From Burkholderia sp. HI2500 (lineage in GTDB: Bacteria > Pseudomonadota > Gammaproteobacteria > Burkholderiales > Burkholderiaceae): a stretch of 64,000 nt of DNA. The stretch lies in assembly GCF_002223055.1 (NCBI RefSeq), contig NZ_NKFL01000006.1, forward strand, positions 992,001-1,056,000. Direction: 5' to 3'. Below the pieces are notes generated by a model that saw only the letters and a program-made list of their open reading frames with translations, was not told the origin of the DNA and did no database searches. Shown piece by piece: positions 27,176 to 36,974 of the stretch (position 1 is the first letter of the stretch; every line of letters begins with the position of its first letter). Both the position numbers and the translations under genes were made by a program.

Positions 27176-28582
27176 TCAGGATTCGGTCGCGGCCGCGACT
27201 TCGGCGGCCTCGGCGAGCGCGTTGAGAAAGCGCGTGCGCCACCAGTGCACGTCGGTCTTGCGCACGATCGCCATCAGCGCCGCGTGGCGCTGGCGGCGCT
27301 CTTCGAGCGGCATCGTGAGCGCGCGCTGGATCGCCTGCGCGGTGCCTTGCGTGTCGTACGGATTGACGAGCAGTGCCGACTTCAACTGCTCGGCCGCGCC
27401 GGCGAAACGCGACAGCACGAGCACGCCCGGATCGGCGGCATCCTGCGCGGCGAGAAATTCCTTCGCGACGAGGTTCATCCCGTCGCGCAGCGGCGTGACG
27501 AGCGCAACGCGGCTCGCGCGGTAGAGACCCGGCAGGCGCTTGCGCGCGACGGTGCGGTGAATGTAGCGCATCGGCATCCATTCGAGTTCGCCGTAGTCGC
27601 CGTTGATCGCGCCGCACAGGCTGTCCATCTCGCGCCGCAGGTCGTCGTATGCGCCGAGATCCTCGCGGCTCGGCGCGGCGATCTGGATCAGCGTCGCGCG
27701 GTTGCGGTTCTCCGGATATTGCTCGAGCAATTGGCGGAATGCATGCACGCGTTGCGGCAGCCCCTTCGTGTAGTCGAGGCGGTCGACGCCGACCAGCAAC
27801 TGGCGGCGCGAGTATTCATCGCGCATTCGCTCGAACATGTCGAGGCCGTCGCGATCGCGCGCGAGCGATTCGAACTCGTCGACGTTGATGCCGATCGGGA
27901 ATGCGCCGGCCGACAGCGTGCGGCCGAACGCGCGCAGGCGGCCGTCGGGCAGCCGCGCGGCGCCGGCTTCCGCTTCGACGTAATGCTCGAAGTGAAGCAG
28001 ATCCGACTCTGTCTGGAAGCCGACGAGATCGTAGGCGAACAGCGAACGCATCAGCCATTCGTGTTCCGGGATCGCGGCCATGATCGGCGGCGGCGGCATC
28101 GGAATGTGCAGGAAGAAGCCGATCGGATTCGTGCAGCCCATCGCGCGCAGCTCGGCGGCGAGCGGAATCAGCTGGTAGTCGTGGACCCAGATGGTGTCGT
28201 CGGGGCGCAGCAGCGTGCGCAGCTTGCGCGCGAACAGCTGGTTCACGCGCCGGTAGCCGTCGGCGAAGCGGCGGTCGAACTGCGCGAGATCGAGCCGGTA
28301 GTGAAACACCGGCCACAGCACGTTGTTCGAATAACCGAGGTAGTACGCGTCGTAATCCTGCGGGTCGAGATCGATCGTCGCGAGCTGGATGCCGCCGACG
28401 TTCTGGATCTGCACCTCGTCGCCGTGCGCAGGCTGGTCGTCGCCGCCGCGTAGCCTCCCGCTCCAGCCGAACCAGACGCCGCCGGATTCCTGCAGGCTGT
28501 CCTTCACGGCGACGGCGAGCCCGCCGGCCGCGGCTTTACGGGGATCTGCAATGCGATTGGATACGACGACGAGTCGGCTCAC
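27176..28582 (-). CDS. otsA: Alpha,alpha-trehalose-phosphate synthase (UDP-forming)
   Basis: This 468-residue GT20 glycosyltransferase makes trehalose-6-phosphate from UDP-glucose and glucose-6-phosphate. Characteristic segments are 'SNRIADPRKAAAGGLAVAV' at the N-terminus, 'WVHDYQLIPLAAELR', 'FAYDLVGFQTESDLLHF', 'LVGVDRLDYTKGLPQRV', and 'PLRDGMNLVAKEFLAAQ' in the nucleotide-sugar site. The start is a GTG preceded by AGGAG. The stop faces the OsmC stop at only 16 bp. No otsB phosphatase is adjacent, so trehalose phosphate must be dephosphorylated by a gene elsewhere. Osmotic or general stress control is likely by analogy. Confidence 0.95.
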   Translation of the reverse strand: MSRLVVVSNRIADPRKAAAGGLAVAVKDSLQESGGVWFGWSGRLRGGDDQPAHGDEVQIQNVGGIQLATIDLDPQDYDAYYLGYSNNVLWPVFHYRLDLAQFDRRFADGYRRVNQLFARKLRTLLRPDDTIWVHDYQLIPLAAELRAMGCTNPIGFFLHIPMPPPPIMAAIPEHEWLMRSLFAYDLVGFQTESDLLHFEHYVEAEAGAARLPDGRLRAFGRTLSAGAFPIGINVDEFESLARDRDGLDMFERMRDEYSRRQLLVGVDRLDYTKGLPQRVHAFRQLLEQYPENRNRATLIQIAAPSREDLGAYDDLRREMDSLCGAINGDYGELEWMPMRYIHRTVARKRLPGLYRASRVALVTPLRDGMNLVAKEFLAAQDAADPGVLVLSRFAGAAEQLKSALLVNPYDTQGTAQAIQRALTMPLEERRQRHAALMAIVRKTDVHWWRTRFLNALAEAAEVAAATES

Positions 28583-29230
28583 CAGCTCTCCTGACGATTG
28601 TTGAGGGAAGGGTTCGTGCGGCCGTGGCGCGAGAAGCAGACGCCGCCATCGACGCGCGGTGCGCGCAGCGACGGGGCCGCAATGCGATCGGTCGGGAGTC
28701 AGGGCACGCGACTCGCAGTCCGATCGCGGAGTGCTTTTTTAAGCATACTCGTCATTCGGCTGTTTTAAAAGTCTGCATCGGCGCGCGACGCGCGTGCGAA
28801 TGCAGCGCGATCTCCATGACGCCGGTATGGCAACGTGAGAAACATGGGCGGGACCGAAACTTGCGCAGCGCTGGCCATTCAGCGTGCGCCGCGTGATGCG
28901 CAAGCGCGCACGTCACGCGCGATCGAGCGTGACGATGTGCAATTCATGACGTGCGCCCGCGGCCCGCGCCGGTCGGTGGAAGGGACCGGCGATGCCGTGG
29001 CTGCGCCGACGCGCGAGCGACACCGAGTGACGTGCAGGCGTGCCGCGCACGCGCGACGTCGTGCAGGCGAACCGGCCGCGCCGGACGGCGACGATATGCA
29101 ACTGCACCGCGTGCCGCATGCGGCCGCGCATCGCGCGGTGCGCGCAAGCGTGATGCAGGCGGATCGGCGGAACAGCGGGCGCATCGTCGTCTCCTTGCGG
29201 TATCGGTTACGCGGTTGCGCGGTTCCGAGG
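28583..29230. other. Long intergenic region between the chemoreceptor and otsA
   Basis: This 648-bp stretch has no convincing gene apart from the weak small frame at 28879-29184. An AT-rich patch with the hairpin-like TGCTT-TTTT-AAGCA lies at about 28731-28744, roughly 150 bp upstream of otsA, and could belong to its promoter. Confidence 0.4.
28879..29184 (-). CDS. Doubtful small ORF downstream of the chemoreceptor
   Basis: This is a 101-residue frame with an excellent ribosome binding site (AAGGAGACGACG before the ATG at 29184), starting 47 bp after the chemoreceptor stop on the same strand. The product is extremely rich in Arg, Ser, Ala and Cys, has no recognisable domain, and its codon bias does not match real genes here. 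It may be a decayed gene, a short regulatory peptide, or chance. Confidence 0.2.
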   Translation of the reverse strand: MRPLFRRSACITLARTARCAAACGTRCSCISSPSGAAGSPARRRACAARLHVTRCRSRVGAATASPVPSTDRRGPRAHVMNCTSSRSIARDVRACASRGAR

Positions 29231-30865
29231 TTACGCAGTGGCCGGTTGCCAGTGCTGCACGGCGGGCGCTTGCGCGTACTCGCCCAGCGACGCCACGTGC
29301 GTGCCGGACGGCATCCGGAACGCGGCAACCGTTTCGGACAGCTCGTGGCCTTGCGCCTCGAGCGACTTCGATGCGGCCGCGGCCTGCTCGACGAGCGCCG
29401 CGTTCTGCTGGGTCGTCTCGTCCATCTGCGTGATCGTCAGGTTCACCTGGTCGATGCCGCGGCTCTGCTCGGCCGACGCGGCCGCGATCTCGCCCATGAT
29501 GTCCGTCACGCGCGCGACGGCCTGCGTGACGTCCGACATCGTCTTGCCGGCTTCGCCCGCGAGTTCGGAGCCGTCGCGGATCGTCTGCACCGACGCGGAG
29601 ATCAGTTCCTTGATCTCCTTCGCCGCCGTCGACGAACGTTGCGCGAGGCTGCGCACTTCACTGGCGACCACCGCGAAGCCGCGCCCCTGTTCGCCCGCAC
29701 GCGCGGCTTCGACGGCCGCGTTCAGCGCAAGGATGTTGGTCTGGAACGCGATGCCTTCGATGATGCCCGTGATGTCCGCGATCTTCGACGAGCTTTGGCC
29801 GATCTCCGTCATCGTGTCGACCACGCGACCGACCACCGCGCTGCCGCGCTGCGCGACGTCCGATGCGTTCGCGGCGAGCGAGCTGGCCTGTTGCGCGTTC
29901 TCCGCGTTCAGGCGCACCGTCGACGTGAATTCCTCCATCGTCGCGGCGGTTTCCTGCAGCGACGCCGCCTGTTCCTCGGTGCGCTGGCTCAGGTCGAGGT
30001 TGCCCGATGCGATCTCGCTGACCGCGTGCGCGATGCTGTTCGACGAATCGCGCACGCGGCCGACGATGCCGATCAGCCGCTCGTTCATCGTTCGCAGCGC
30101 GTCGAGCAGATCGCGCGTCTCGTCGTTGCCGCTCACGTTGATGCGGCTGCCGAGATCGCCGTTCGCGACCGTGCGCGCGACGTCCACGGCCGAGCCGATC
30201 GGCACCGTTATCTTGCGCGTCAGCCACAGGCCGCCGCATGCCGCGACCGCGACGGCGATCAGGCAGATGCCGGCCAGCAGGTTGCGCTCCATCGCATAGC
30301 GATCCGCGAATTGCTGCGCGATCGCGAGCTCGCGTTCATGCGTATAGGTTGCGTATGCATCGGTTGCGCGCACCAGTTGCGCGAGCAGTGGCCGGCAGTT
30401 GCCGTCGATGTCGGCGGTCGCCTCGTCTTTCTTGCCGGCCTGCGCGAGCCCGACGATGCGCAGGGCGACGGGCCCGTAGCTGGTTTCGATACGGACGATG
30501 TCGGCCACCAGTTCGCGCGCGCGATCGGAGGTGTCCGTCGCGTTCGCCATCAGGTCCTTGAGCTTCGCGAGGTGATCCTGCACGTCCTTGTGCGCCTGGT
30601 TGACCTCGGCCAGTTCGAGCTCGACGTCGGATGGTTTGGTCACGAGCACGAGGTTGCGCGCGGCGATCGCGCGCCGGTCGACCGCGGTGCGGATTTGCGC
30701 GGAAACGGTCGCCCGCGCATTGATGCCGTTCATGTAGCGGGAAAATTCGGCGTTCGTATCGGATAGCGCCTTGAGTGCCATGCCCGACACGATCACGACG
30801 ACCGCGGCGAGCAGGCCGAAGCCGCCAAGGAGTTTTGTTTTGATGCTCATTCTGGCGATTTTCAC
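29231..30865 (-). CDS. Methyl-accepting chemotaxis protein
   Basis: This is a 544-residue transmembrane chemoreceptor. TM1 spans about residues 12-31, followed by a ~160-residue periplasmic four-helix-bundle sensor (4HB_MCP). TM2 is near '[21 protein letters not shown]', followed by a HAMP linker. The signalling coiled coil contains the conserved hairpin tip '[41 protein letters not shown]'. The GTG at 30865 with AGAGG upstream was preferred to the ATG five codons later. It lacks a terminal NWETF-type CheR-binding pentapeptide. It is not next to other chemotaxis genes. The ligand is unknown; 4HB sensors often detect amino acids, organic acids or aromatic compounds. Confidence 0.93.
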   Translation of the reverse strand: MKIARMSIKTKLLGGFGLLAAVVVIVSGMALKALSDTNAEFSRYMNGINARATVSAQIRTAVDRRAIAARNLVLVTKPSDVELELAEVNQAHKDVQDHLAKLKDLMANATDTSDRARELVADIVRIETSYGPVALRIVGLAQAGKKDEATADIDGNCRPLLAQLVRATDAYATYTHERELAIAQQFADRYAMERNLLAGICLIAVAVAACGGLWLTRKITVPIGSAVDVARTVANGDLGSRINVSGNDETRDLLDALRTMNERLIGIVGRVRDSSNSIAHAVSEIASGNLDLSQRTEEQAASLQETAATMEEFTSTVRLNAENAQQASSLAANASDVAQRGSAVVGRVVDTMTEIGQSSSKIADITGIIEGIAFQTNILALNAAVEAARAGEQGRGFAVVASEVRSLAQRSSTAAKEIKELISASVQTIRDGSELAGEAGKTMSDVTQAVARVTDIMGEIAAASAEQSRGIDQVNLTITQMDETTQQNAALVEQAAAASKSLEAQGHELSETVAAFRMPSGTHVASLGEYAQAPAVQHWQPATA

Positions 30866-31315
30866 AGTGTGCCTCTGTGCGTGTGGTTGACGAATTGAAT
30901 TTATTGTTCGACCAGATACGGGCTCGTGCCGGCATTAACGGGTATCCGGGATGATTCTTTACCCGTCGAAAACCCTGATATTAGTTTTTTTAGCGCTGGA
31001 ATCGTTGCCAGACGGGCGCTCCTGATTTTGATCAATAATAAGCGGAGTGCCCGTAATTAAAAGGTTTATACGTGGAATTCGAAACCGGTTTTCATGGGTG
31101 AAACAAAAACACTTGTTTTGCTAATAATTGTCTGATGAATCTGTTTCGATTTATGGGTGAATATTGGAATTGGGTTTCGAATTAATTGGGGAGGGAACTG
31201 GTGCGCGTCGTCGGCGAATGCCGCGAAATTGGCGGTAATGGCGGATCAATGGAACTCGCGGCGCAGGGGGGCGCCGGAGAGAGGCCCGCGGCGGGCGCCG
31301 CGGACCATGAGAGGG
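30866..31315. other. AT-rich intergenic region
   Basis: This 450-bp gene-free stretch is markedly AT-rich in its middle (about 30930-31190) relative to the genome. It must contain the chemoreceptor promoter and the 3' end of the TonB-receptor transcript. The composition suggests foreign origin or curved regulatory DNA. No clear gene or terminator stands out. Confidence 0.5.
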
Positions 31316-33394
31316 TCAGAACGTGGTGCGCAACCCGGCCATCACGCTGCGGCCGCCTTGCGGCGCGAAGCCGCGCACGACCGAGGTCGAATAGCGGATC
31401 TCCTGGTTCGTCAGGTTGTCGCCGCGCAGGTACGCGAGCCAGTGCGTCGGGCCGACGCGGAACTTGTAAGTCAGCATCACGCCGAGCGACGTGTAGCCGT
31501 CCGTCGAAAAATCGTTGTCGGGCACGCGATGCTGCGACCACGCGTGCGTGACTTGCGCACGCGCGCCGAACGGGCCGTAGCCGTAGTCGGCCGCGAGCGT
31601 CGCGCGCAGCGGCGCGATGCGCGGCAGCGGCTGGCCCGTGTCGACGTTGCGCGCATGCGTGTAGTCGGCGGTCAGCTCCAGGTCGACAGTATGGCCGCGC
31701 CGCGAGAAGGCACGCCACTTGCCGTCGAGCTCGATGCCGTAGAACTCGGCGCGCACACCGCGATAGATCGCTTCGTTCAGCGCGCCGTCGGTGCCGGGCG
31801 CGACGGGCTCGTCGTCGCCGTTCACCACGCGGCCGGTGTTGTACTCGGTCAGGTAGTTCGAGAAGCGGTTGTAGAACACGCCGACGCTGCCACGGTTCGG
31901 CCCGCTCGCATAGCGCAGCGACAGGTCGGTCGACACGGCCTTTTCCTTCGACGCGTTCGGGTTGCCGATCAGGTACTGGCCGGTCGCGTCGTGCGGGCCG
32001 TTCGAATACAGTTCGTAGAAGGTCGGCGCGCGTTCGGTGTATGCGACGTTGGCCGCCACCGACCACACGGGTGTCAGCGAGAACAGGGCGCCGGCCGACA
32101 GGCTGCCCGCGTTGAATTCGCGCGGCTGCGCCCCCGCGAATTTCTCGACGCCGGCCGGATCGGGATCGACCTTCACGTGTTCGAAGCGGCCGCCGAGGCT
32201 CAGCTTCAGCGCCGGGACGACCTGCCATTCCTCGAGGCCGAACAGCGCGACGCTGTTGGTGCGCGTGGACGGCACGAGCAATTCGTCGCCGAGCGCGGAG
32301 AACGTGTTCTGGCCGAACTGCACGCCGATCGCGCCTTCGAACGGGCCGATCTTGCGATGCGTTGCCTCGATGCGCGCCTCGTAGCCGCGATTGCGGAAGG
32401 TGGTCGCGGTTTCGCCGTTGTTGACTTCCTTGTGACGGTAGTCGGTGTACGCGAAGTCGAATTTCAGCTTCGTGAACGGCCCGCTCAGGTTGCGCACCTC
32501 GGACGCGAGCGCGAGGCGCTCCTGGCGCATCCGCAGCCGCACGTCGCTTTCCGCGACGGAGCCGTAGTTCGATTCGTAGCCGCTGTAGGACAGGCCCGCG
32601 AAACCGTCCGCCCACGTGTACGACGCGCCCACCGCGCCGCCGTGCACGCGGCCGTCGCTGTTCGGTACGTTGCCGTACGGCTGCGGCGCGTCGGGGCCGT
32701 CGATCGCGCGTTGTGCGCTGCTGCGCGCGTAGCCGGGAATCCGCAGCTTGCTCGTCTCGCGGTCGAACGCATCGACGTGGAACGCGAAGCGGCCGTTGCC
32801 GCCTTCGACCTGCGCGGCGCCCGCGCGCACCGAGTTCGCGCCGCCGTAGCGCGCGTCGAGCGCGCCCGTCACGCCCTGGATCGCTTCGCGCGGAATCCGG
32901 TTGTCGATCGTGTTGACGACGCCGCCCACCGCATTGCCGCCGTACAGCAGCGCAGCCGGGCCGCGCACGATCTCGATGCGTTCGATCGACAGCGGGTCCT
33001 GCGGCACCGCGTGGTCGTACGACAGCGACGACGCGTCGTACGCCGCGACGCCGTTCTGCAGCAGCCGGATCCGGTCGCCATCCATCCCGCGGATGATCGG
33101 GCGGCCGACCATCGGCCCGTAGGTGGTGGTCGACACGCCGGGCAGCCCGTTCAGCGTTTCGCCGAGCGAATCGGCCTGGCGGCGCGTCAGCGCATCGCCG
33201 GATAGCTGGGCGGTCGGCGCGATCAGTTCGTTGTCGCCGAGCGGGTTCGCGGTCACGAAGATCGGGGCGAGCGTGGTGGTCGGCGGCGTGCCGGACCCGG
33301 CGGGCGGCTCGGTCTGCGCGTGCGCGACGGCGGCGAACAGCATCAGCGAAAGGGACGAGAGCGGGCGAAGCGGTAGACGAGGGAGGTCGCGCAT
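31316..33394 (-). CDS. TonB-dependent outer-membrane receptor, ZnuD-like
   Basis: This 692-residue receptor has a signal peptide ('SSLSLMLFAAVAHAQ'). The plug domain contains 'GVSTTTYGPMVGRPIIRGMDGDRIRLLQNGV' and 'IERIEIVRGPAALLYGGNAVGGVVNTIDNRIP'. A beta-barrel follows, ending in the C-terminal Phe of outer-membrane proteins. The plug sequence closely follows the Neisseria ZnuD/TdfJ group, which imports zinc. The ATG at 33394 was chosen over an upstream extension because the signal peptide follows it directly. A Zur/Fur-like palindrome lies ~160 bp upstream, consistent with zinc control. No znuABC genes are in the window, so the inner-membrane step is elsewhere. Confidence 0.9.
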   Translation of the reverse strand: MRDLPRLPLRPLSSLSLMLFAAVAHAQTEPPAGSGTPPTTTLAPIFVTANPLGDNELIAPTAQLSGDALTRRQADSLGETLNGLPGVSTTTYGPMVGRPIIRGMDGDRIRLLQNGVAAYDASSLSYDHAVPQDPLSIERIEIVRGPAALLYGGNAVGGVVNTIDNRIPREAIQGVTGALDARYGGANSVRAGAAQVEGGNGRFAFHVDAFDRETSKLRIPGYARSSAQRAIDGPDAPQPYGNVPNSDGRVHGGAVGASYTWADGFAGLSYSGYESNYGSVAESDVRLRMRQERLALASEVRNLSGPFTKLKFDFAYTDYRHKEVNNGETATTFRNRGYEARIEATHRKIGPFEGAIGVQFGQNTFSALGDELLVPSTRTNSVALFGLEEWQVVPALKLSLGGRFEHVKVDPDPAGVEKFAGAQPREFNAGSLSAGALFSLTPVWSVAANVAYTERAPTFYELYSNGPHDATGQYLIGNPNASKEKAVSTDLSLRYASGPNRGSVGVFYNRFSNYLTEYNTGRVVNGDDEPVAPGTDGALNEAIYRGVRAEFYGIELDGKWRAFSRRGHTVDLELTADYTHARNVDTGQPLPRIAPLRATLAADYGYGPFGARAQVTHAWSQHRVPDNDFSTDGYTSLGVMLTYKFRVGPTHWLAYLRGDNLTNQEIRYSTSVVRGFAPQGGRSVMAGLRTTF

Positions 33395-33973
33395 GGTCGG
33401 TGAATCGGTTGGAATCGGATCGGATAACGAGCGATGCAGGTCACGGCTGGATACGATATATTGTTGCGTCAGCGACGCGCAGTGACCCGTTGGAACATGG
33501 CTCGGCGAGGCTCGGCCGCCCACAGTAGAACGGCGTCAGGCGGACGAGCACGCGAAATGATATGTTATATCATCTCAAAATCCAAGCCGGATGGCGGGAT
33601 CCCGTCGGGTTTCTGTCGGACGGGGGAAATGGCGGCGGGAGCGGAAACCGTCTGCGCGGTGTGCGGAACGCTCGCCTGAACCGGAGGACGCGATGCGCAT
33701 GCCGACGCGTTGCCGATTCGCCGGCCAGGTGCGTGTTGCCCGCGTCGGTGTCCATCGAAGCGGCCCGCCCGAAGCAGCCCTGCGCTGATCGATGCAGCGG
33801 GCGCGGACCGCCGCTCCTGAGTCGGGAGCCAGCGCGATTTCGCGTCGCGCGACGGTGCGACGCCTTGTAGCGGTGGCCATCGCCGTGCATTGCCCCGCGG
33901 GTTGATGCGTATCAACGTCGTTCGATTCCGAAACCGGATACTGGATCGCTCATTGACCAGGCAGGAGCGACCC
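33395..33973. other. Divergent intergenic region between TonB receptor and alcohol dehydrogenase
   Basis: This is a gene-free region of 579 bp. It holds the Zur-like palindrome (33555-33575) and AT-rich DNA around 33450-33465 that could be the receptor promoter. Overlapping short frames on both strands have no ribosome binding sites or recognisable content. Confidence 0.5.
33555..33575. promoter_or_regulatory. Zur/Fur-like palindromic operator
   Basis: An inverted repeat AAATGATAT-GTT-ATATCATCT has eight of nine arm positions matching. It sits in an AT-rich island flanked by GC-rich DNA. It resembles Zur boxes (GAAATGTTATA-type half-sites) and lies upstream of a ZnuD-like zinc receptor gene. 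Zinc-dependent repression is the inferred function. Confidence 0.58.
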
Positions 33974-35002
33974 ATGACCCAAACCATGAAAGCGGCCGTC
34001 GTGCACGCATTCGGCGAACCGCTGCGCATCGAGGAAGTGCCCGTGCCGACGCCGGGGCCCGGCCAGATCCTCGTCAACATCAAGGCGTCGGGCGTGTGCC
34101 ATACCGATCTGCACGCCGCAGATGGCGACTGGCCGGTCAAGCCGACGTTGCCGTTCATTCCGGGGCATGAAGGCGTGGGCATCGTCGCGGCGGTCGGTGC
34201 GGGCGTCACGCACGTGCGCGAGGGGGATCGCGTGGGCGTGCCGTGGCTCTACACGGCCTGCGGCCATTGCGAGTACTGCCACACGGGCTGGGAAACGCTG
34301 TGCCACGGCCAGCAGAACACCGGCTATTCGGTGAACGGCAGCTACGCGGAATACGTGCTGGCCGATCCCGACTACGTCGGCCATTTGCCCGCGCAGGTTA
34401 CGTTCGACGAGATCGCGCCGATCCTGTGCGCGGGTGTCACCGTCTACAAGGGCATTCGCGTCACCGATACGCGCCCGGGCCAGTGGCTCGCGATCTCCGG
34501 CATCGGCGGCCTCGGGCACGTGGCCGTGCAGTATGCGCGTGCGATGGGCCTGCACGTCGCGGCCATCGACATATCACCCGACAAGCTCGCGCTGGCGCGG
34601 CAGCTTGGCGCGGAACTGACGATCGACGCGTCGACCGACGATCCGGCCAAGGTGATCCAGAAGGAGATCGGCGGTGCGCACGGCGTGCTCGTCACGGCCG
34701 TGTCGCGCAGCGCGTTCGCGCAGGCGCTCGGGATGGTGCGGCGCGGCGGCACGGTGGCGCTCAACGGCTTGCCGCCGGGCGATTTCCCGTTGCCGATCTT
34801 CTCGACCGTGCTGAACGGCATCACCGTGCGCGGGTCGATCGTCGGTACGCGGCGCGACCTGCAGGAATCGCTCGACTTCGCCGCCGATGGCCTGGTGCGC
34901 GCGCATATCCATCGCGACCGGCTCGGCAACATCAACGACGTGTTCGCGAAGCTGCGCGAAGGCAAGGTCGACGGGCGCATCGTGCTGACCGACATGCATT
35001 GA
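33974..35002 (+). CDS. adhP: Zinc-dependent alcohol dehydrogenase
   Basis: This 342-residue zinc MDR resembles propanol-preferring alcohol dehydrogenase AdhP. The catalytic-zinc residues are visible: C42 in '[15 protein letters not shown]', H65-E66 in 'PGHEGVG', and a second cysteine further on. The structural-zinc cluster reads '[18 protein letters not shown]' (residues ~94-111, four cysteines). The NAD motif '[14 protein letters not shown]' follows. It oxidises primary alcohols or reduces aldehydes with NAD(H). The ATG at 33974 follows AGGAGCGACCC. It is transcribed divergently from the ZnuD-like receptor, and both depend on zinc, which may or may not be meaningful. Confidence 0.93.
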   Translation: MTQTMKAAVVHAFGEPLRIEEVPVPTPGPGQILVNIKASGVCHTDLHAADGDWPVKPTLPFIPGHEGVGIVAAVGAGVTHVREGDRVGVPWLYTACGHCEYCHTGWETLCHGQQNTGYSVNGSYAEYVLADPDYVGHLPAQVTFDEIAPILCAGVTVYKGIRVTDTRPGQWLAISGIGGLGHVAVQYARAMGLHVAAIDISPDKLALARQLGAELTIDASTDDPAKVIQKEIGGAHGVLVTAVSRSAFAQALGMVRRGGTVALNGLPPGDFPLPIFSTVLNGITVRGSIVGTRRDLQESLDFAADGLVRAHIHRDRLGNINDVFAKLREGKVDGRIVLTDMH

Positions 35003-35071
35003 TGCCGTGAACACGCCCACGCCGCCGCGCGACGCATCGCGTCGTGCGACGGCGTGGCGGTCATGCAGGTG

Positions 35072-36517
35072 TCATGGTGCGAAGAACACGTCGGTGCGGT
35101 TCGTCAGGTTGCCCGCGTTGGTCTGGACGAAGAACGGATGGAACGACGACGATGGAAGCACGTCGAGCCCCTGGTAGTCGCCGATGAAGAAACCTTCGGC
35201 ATTGGGTGCGAGCTTCATGTCGAACGGGCCGCCGACACGCCGCTCGTCGGTGAACGTGGTGCCGCCGTCATGCGAGATCTTGCGCCAGAAGCCGGTCGGC
35301 AGCGTCGTGGTGTTGCCGGCCTGCAGGTCGCGGAAGTCGTAGTAGGTGACCATCACGGCCCCCGTGTTGTCGACGCGCACCGACGGATTGAACGCGGGGC
35401 GCCCGGTCGGCGTGTTCAACTGTTGTGGCGCGCTCCAGGTCGCGCCGCCGTCCTTCGACGTCGATACCGCAATCTCGTCGTACGTGCCGCCGTTGAAGCG
35501 GCTGTCCTGCCACACGACGTACAGCTGCCCCGACGCGGGATCGATCGCGGGTTCCGGAATGATGTCGCCGGTGCGCACCGGTTCGCCGGTGACCGGATCC
35601 GTGACGCCGACCGTCTGCAGGCCGGCGATCACCTGCGGTTTCGTCCACGTTGCGCCGTCGTCGGTCGACTTGATGAACGCGACCTTGCCGGCCGCCTTGC
35701 TGAACGGTGGCTGGATCAGGTCGAAGAAATCGTAGAGCGTGCCGTTCCTCGGATCGACCACGATCTGGTTGCCGATCGTCTGCTGGCGTGAAGGCACGTT
35801 GACGATCACTTTCGGGGCGCTCCACGTCTTGCCGCCGTCGGTCGTCTTCGAGAACAGCGTCGGGCCGCGGAATGCCTTCGTGTGCAGGTTCGCGTACGGG
35901 TTGCCGTTCGGCAGCTCGAGGCGGTCCCATACCGCATACGCCGTGCCGGCCTTCACCGGGTTCGCGGTGACCGATTCCTTGTCGTTGAAGAACTGCGTCG
36001 TCGGCTCGTCGTTCGCGATCAGCACGGCCGGGCTGCTCCAGGTCTGCCCGCCGTCGGACGAAACCGACGCGGCAACCGCATTGCTGTTGTTCGACTGGTT
36101 GAACGAAATCGACACCGAGTACGCGGTGCCGTCCGGCCCGAACGAGACCCACGGATCGGACGCGCGCTCGTACTTGAGCCCGCCCGGCGCGCATGCGCTG
36201 AACGGCTGCGGCGTGCGTGCCCAGGTCGCGCCGCCGTCGAACGTGTAGCCGGCGACGAGCCCGTGGGCGCCGCCGTTCGACCAACGGTCCTGCTGCCACA
36301 CGCCGATCATGTTCATCGGGTTGGCAGGGTTGACCGATAGCCACGGCTCGACTTCGGCGTTCACGTAGTTGGTGCCGGGGCCGCCGATGGTGCAGGCGGC
36401 GAACGGGCTCGGGCCGGACACGACGACGGGATCGGCGTGCGCCGCGGCAGCGGCGGCCATCGCCATCGCGGCGGACAGGCGGGTGACAAGCGAGTGGGAC
36501 ACGATCATGCGTCGCAT
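35072..36517 (-). CDS. Secreted Asp-box (BNR) beta-propeller protein, sialidase-like
   Basis: This 481-residue protein has a Sec signal peptide (Ala-rich, ending near 'AAAHA'). At least six Asp-box repeats are seen: 'FDGGATW', 'SDGGQTW', 'TDGGKTW', 'TDDGATW', 'KDGGATW' and 'HDGGTTF', spaced as the blades of a sialidase-type propeller. The catalytic Arg triad and Asp/Tyr of true sialidases cannot be assigned with certainty, and many BNR proteins are not sialidases. It is a monocistronic gene with no adjacent sialic-acid genes. A glycosidase or carbohydrate-binding role outside the cytoplasm is the best general guess. Confidence 0.78.
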   Translation of the reverse strand: MRRMIVSHSLVTRLSAAMAMAAAAAAHADPVVVSGPSPFAACTIGGPGTNYVNAEVEPWLSVNPANPMNMIGVWQQDRWSNGGAHGLVAGYTFDGGATWARTPQPFSACAPGGLKYERASDPWVSFGPDGTAYSVSISFNQSNNSNAVAASVSSDGGQTWSSPAVLIANDEPTTQFFNDKESVTANPVKAGTAYAVWDRLELPNGNPYANLHTKAFRGPTLFSKTTDGGKTWSAPKVIVNVPSRQQTIGNQIVVDPRNGTLYDFFDLIQPPFSKAAGKVAFIKSTDDGATWTKPQVIAGLQTVGVTDPVTGEPVRTGDIIPEPAIDPASGQLYVVWQDSRFNGGTYDEIAVSTSKDGGATWSAPQQLNTPTGRPAFNPSVRVDNTGAVMVTYYDFRDLQAGNTTTLPTGFWRKISHDGGTTFTDERRVGGPFDMKLAPNAEGFFIGDYQGLDVLPSSSFHPFFVQTNAGNLTNRTDVFFAP

Positions 36518-36974
36518 GGACTGCTCCTCGTTGACGTGCGGGTGCGATGGCGCGGCACGACGCGGCGGCGCGATCCGGCGCGCGGCGTCGTCTGCCGCGC
36601 ATCAGGCCGATACGTGTCGTTCAGGATGCCGCTTCGGTCATCGCAATCCGCGTATGCTGGATGCCGCCAGCACTTCGGTTAAGACTCCTTTTCATTTTCA
36701 TTGATTGTCGGGTGTGTCTGCGATGTCGACCGGGCGGGAAGACTTGCCCGGGCAGGCGACGAATGTGTCGAGGTGGATTGCAATGTAGGCGATTCGATTG
36801 CCACGCGGCAGGCAGTTTTTTGTAACAGTGCGTAGCCGGAAAGCGTTGCCGGAAGAGGGCGGCGGGCGCGCAAAAAATGCCGTCGAGGCGGCATGAAAAT
36901 CGAATCGAAAATGCGAATCGGAATCGCTTTCGATGGGGCCGGTGAGTGCCGGTGGCGATGCCGGAAGGTGCCGC
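36518..36974. other. Intergenic region upstream of the Asp-box protein gene
   Basis: This is a 457-bp gene-free region. The left half is AT-rich near 36680-36710 and probably contains the promoter of the Asp-box protein gene. The right half contains the marR terminator. No credible gene is present. Confidence 0.5.
36872..36894 (-). terminator. Rho-independent terminator of the hydrolase-marR operon
   Basis: On the minus strand ATGCCG-CCTCGA-CGGCAT forms a 6-bp stem followed by TTTTT, 81 bases after the marR stop codon. Confidence 0.78.

Noticed and set aside
33562..33890. Short frames on both strands between the TonB receptor and adhP
   Set aside because: They have no ribosome binding sites or family content, and the region is better explained as regulatory.
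34993..35071. Hairpin after adhP as a rho-independent terminator
   Set aside because: A CACGCCG/CGGCGTG stem exists, but the loop is long and there is no T-run, so it was not listed as a terminator.
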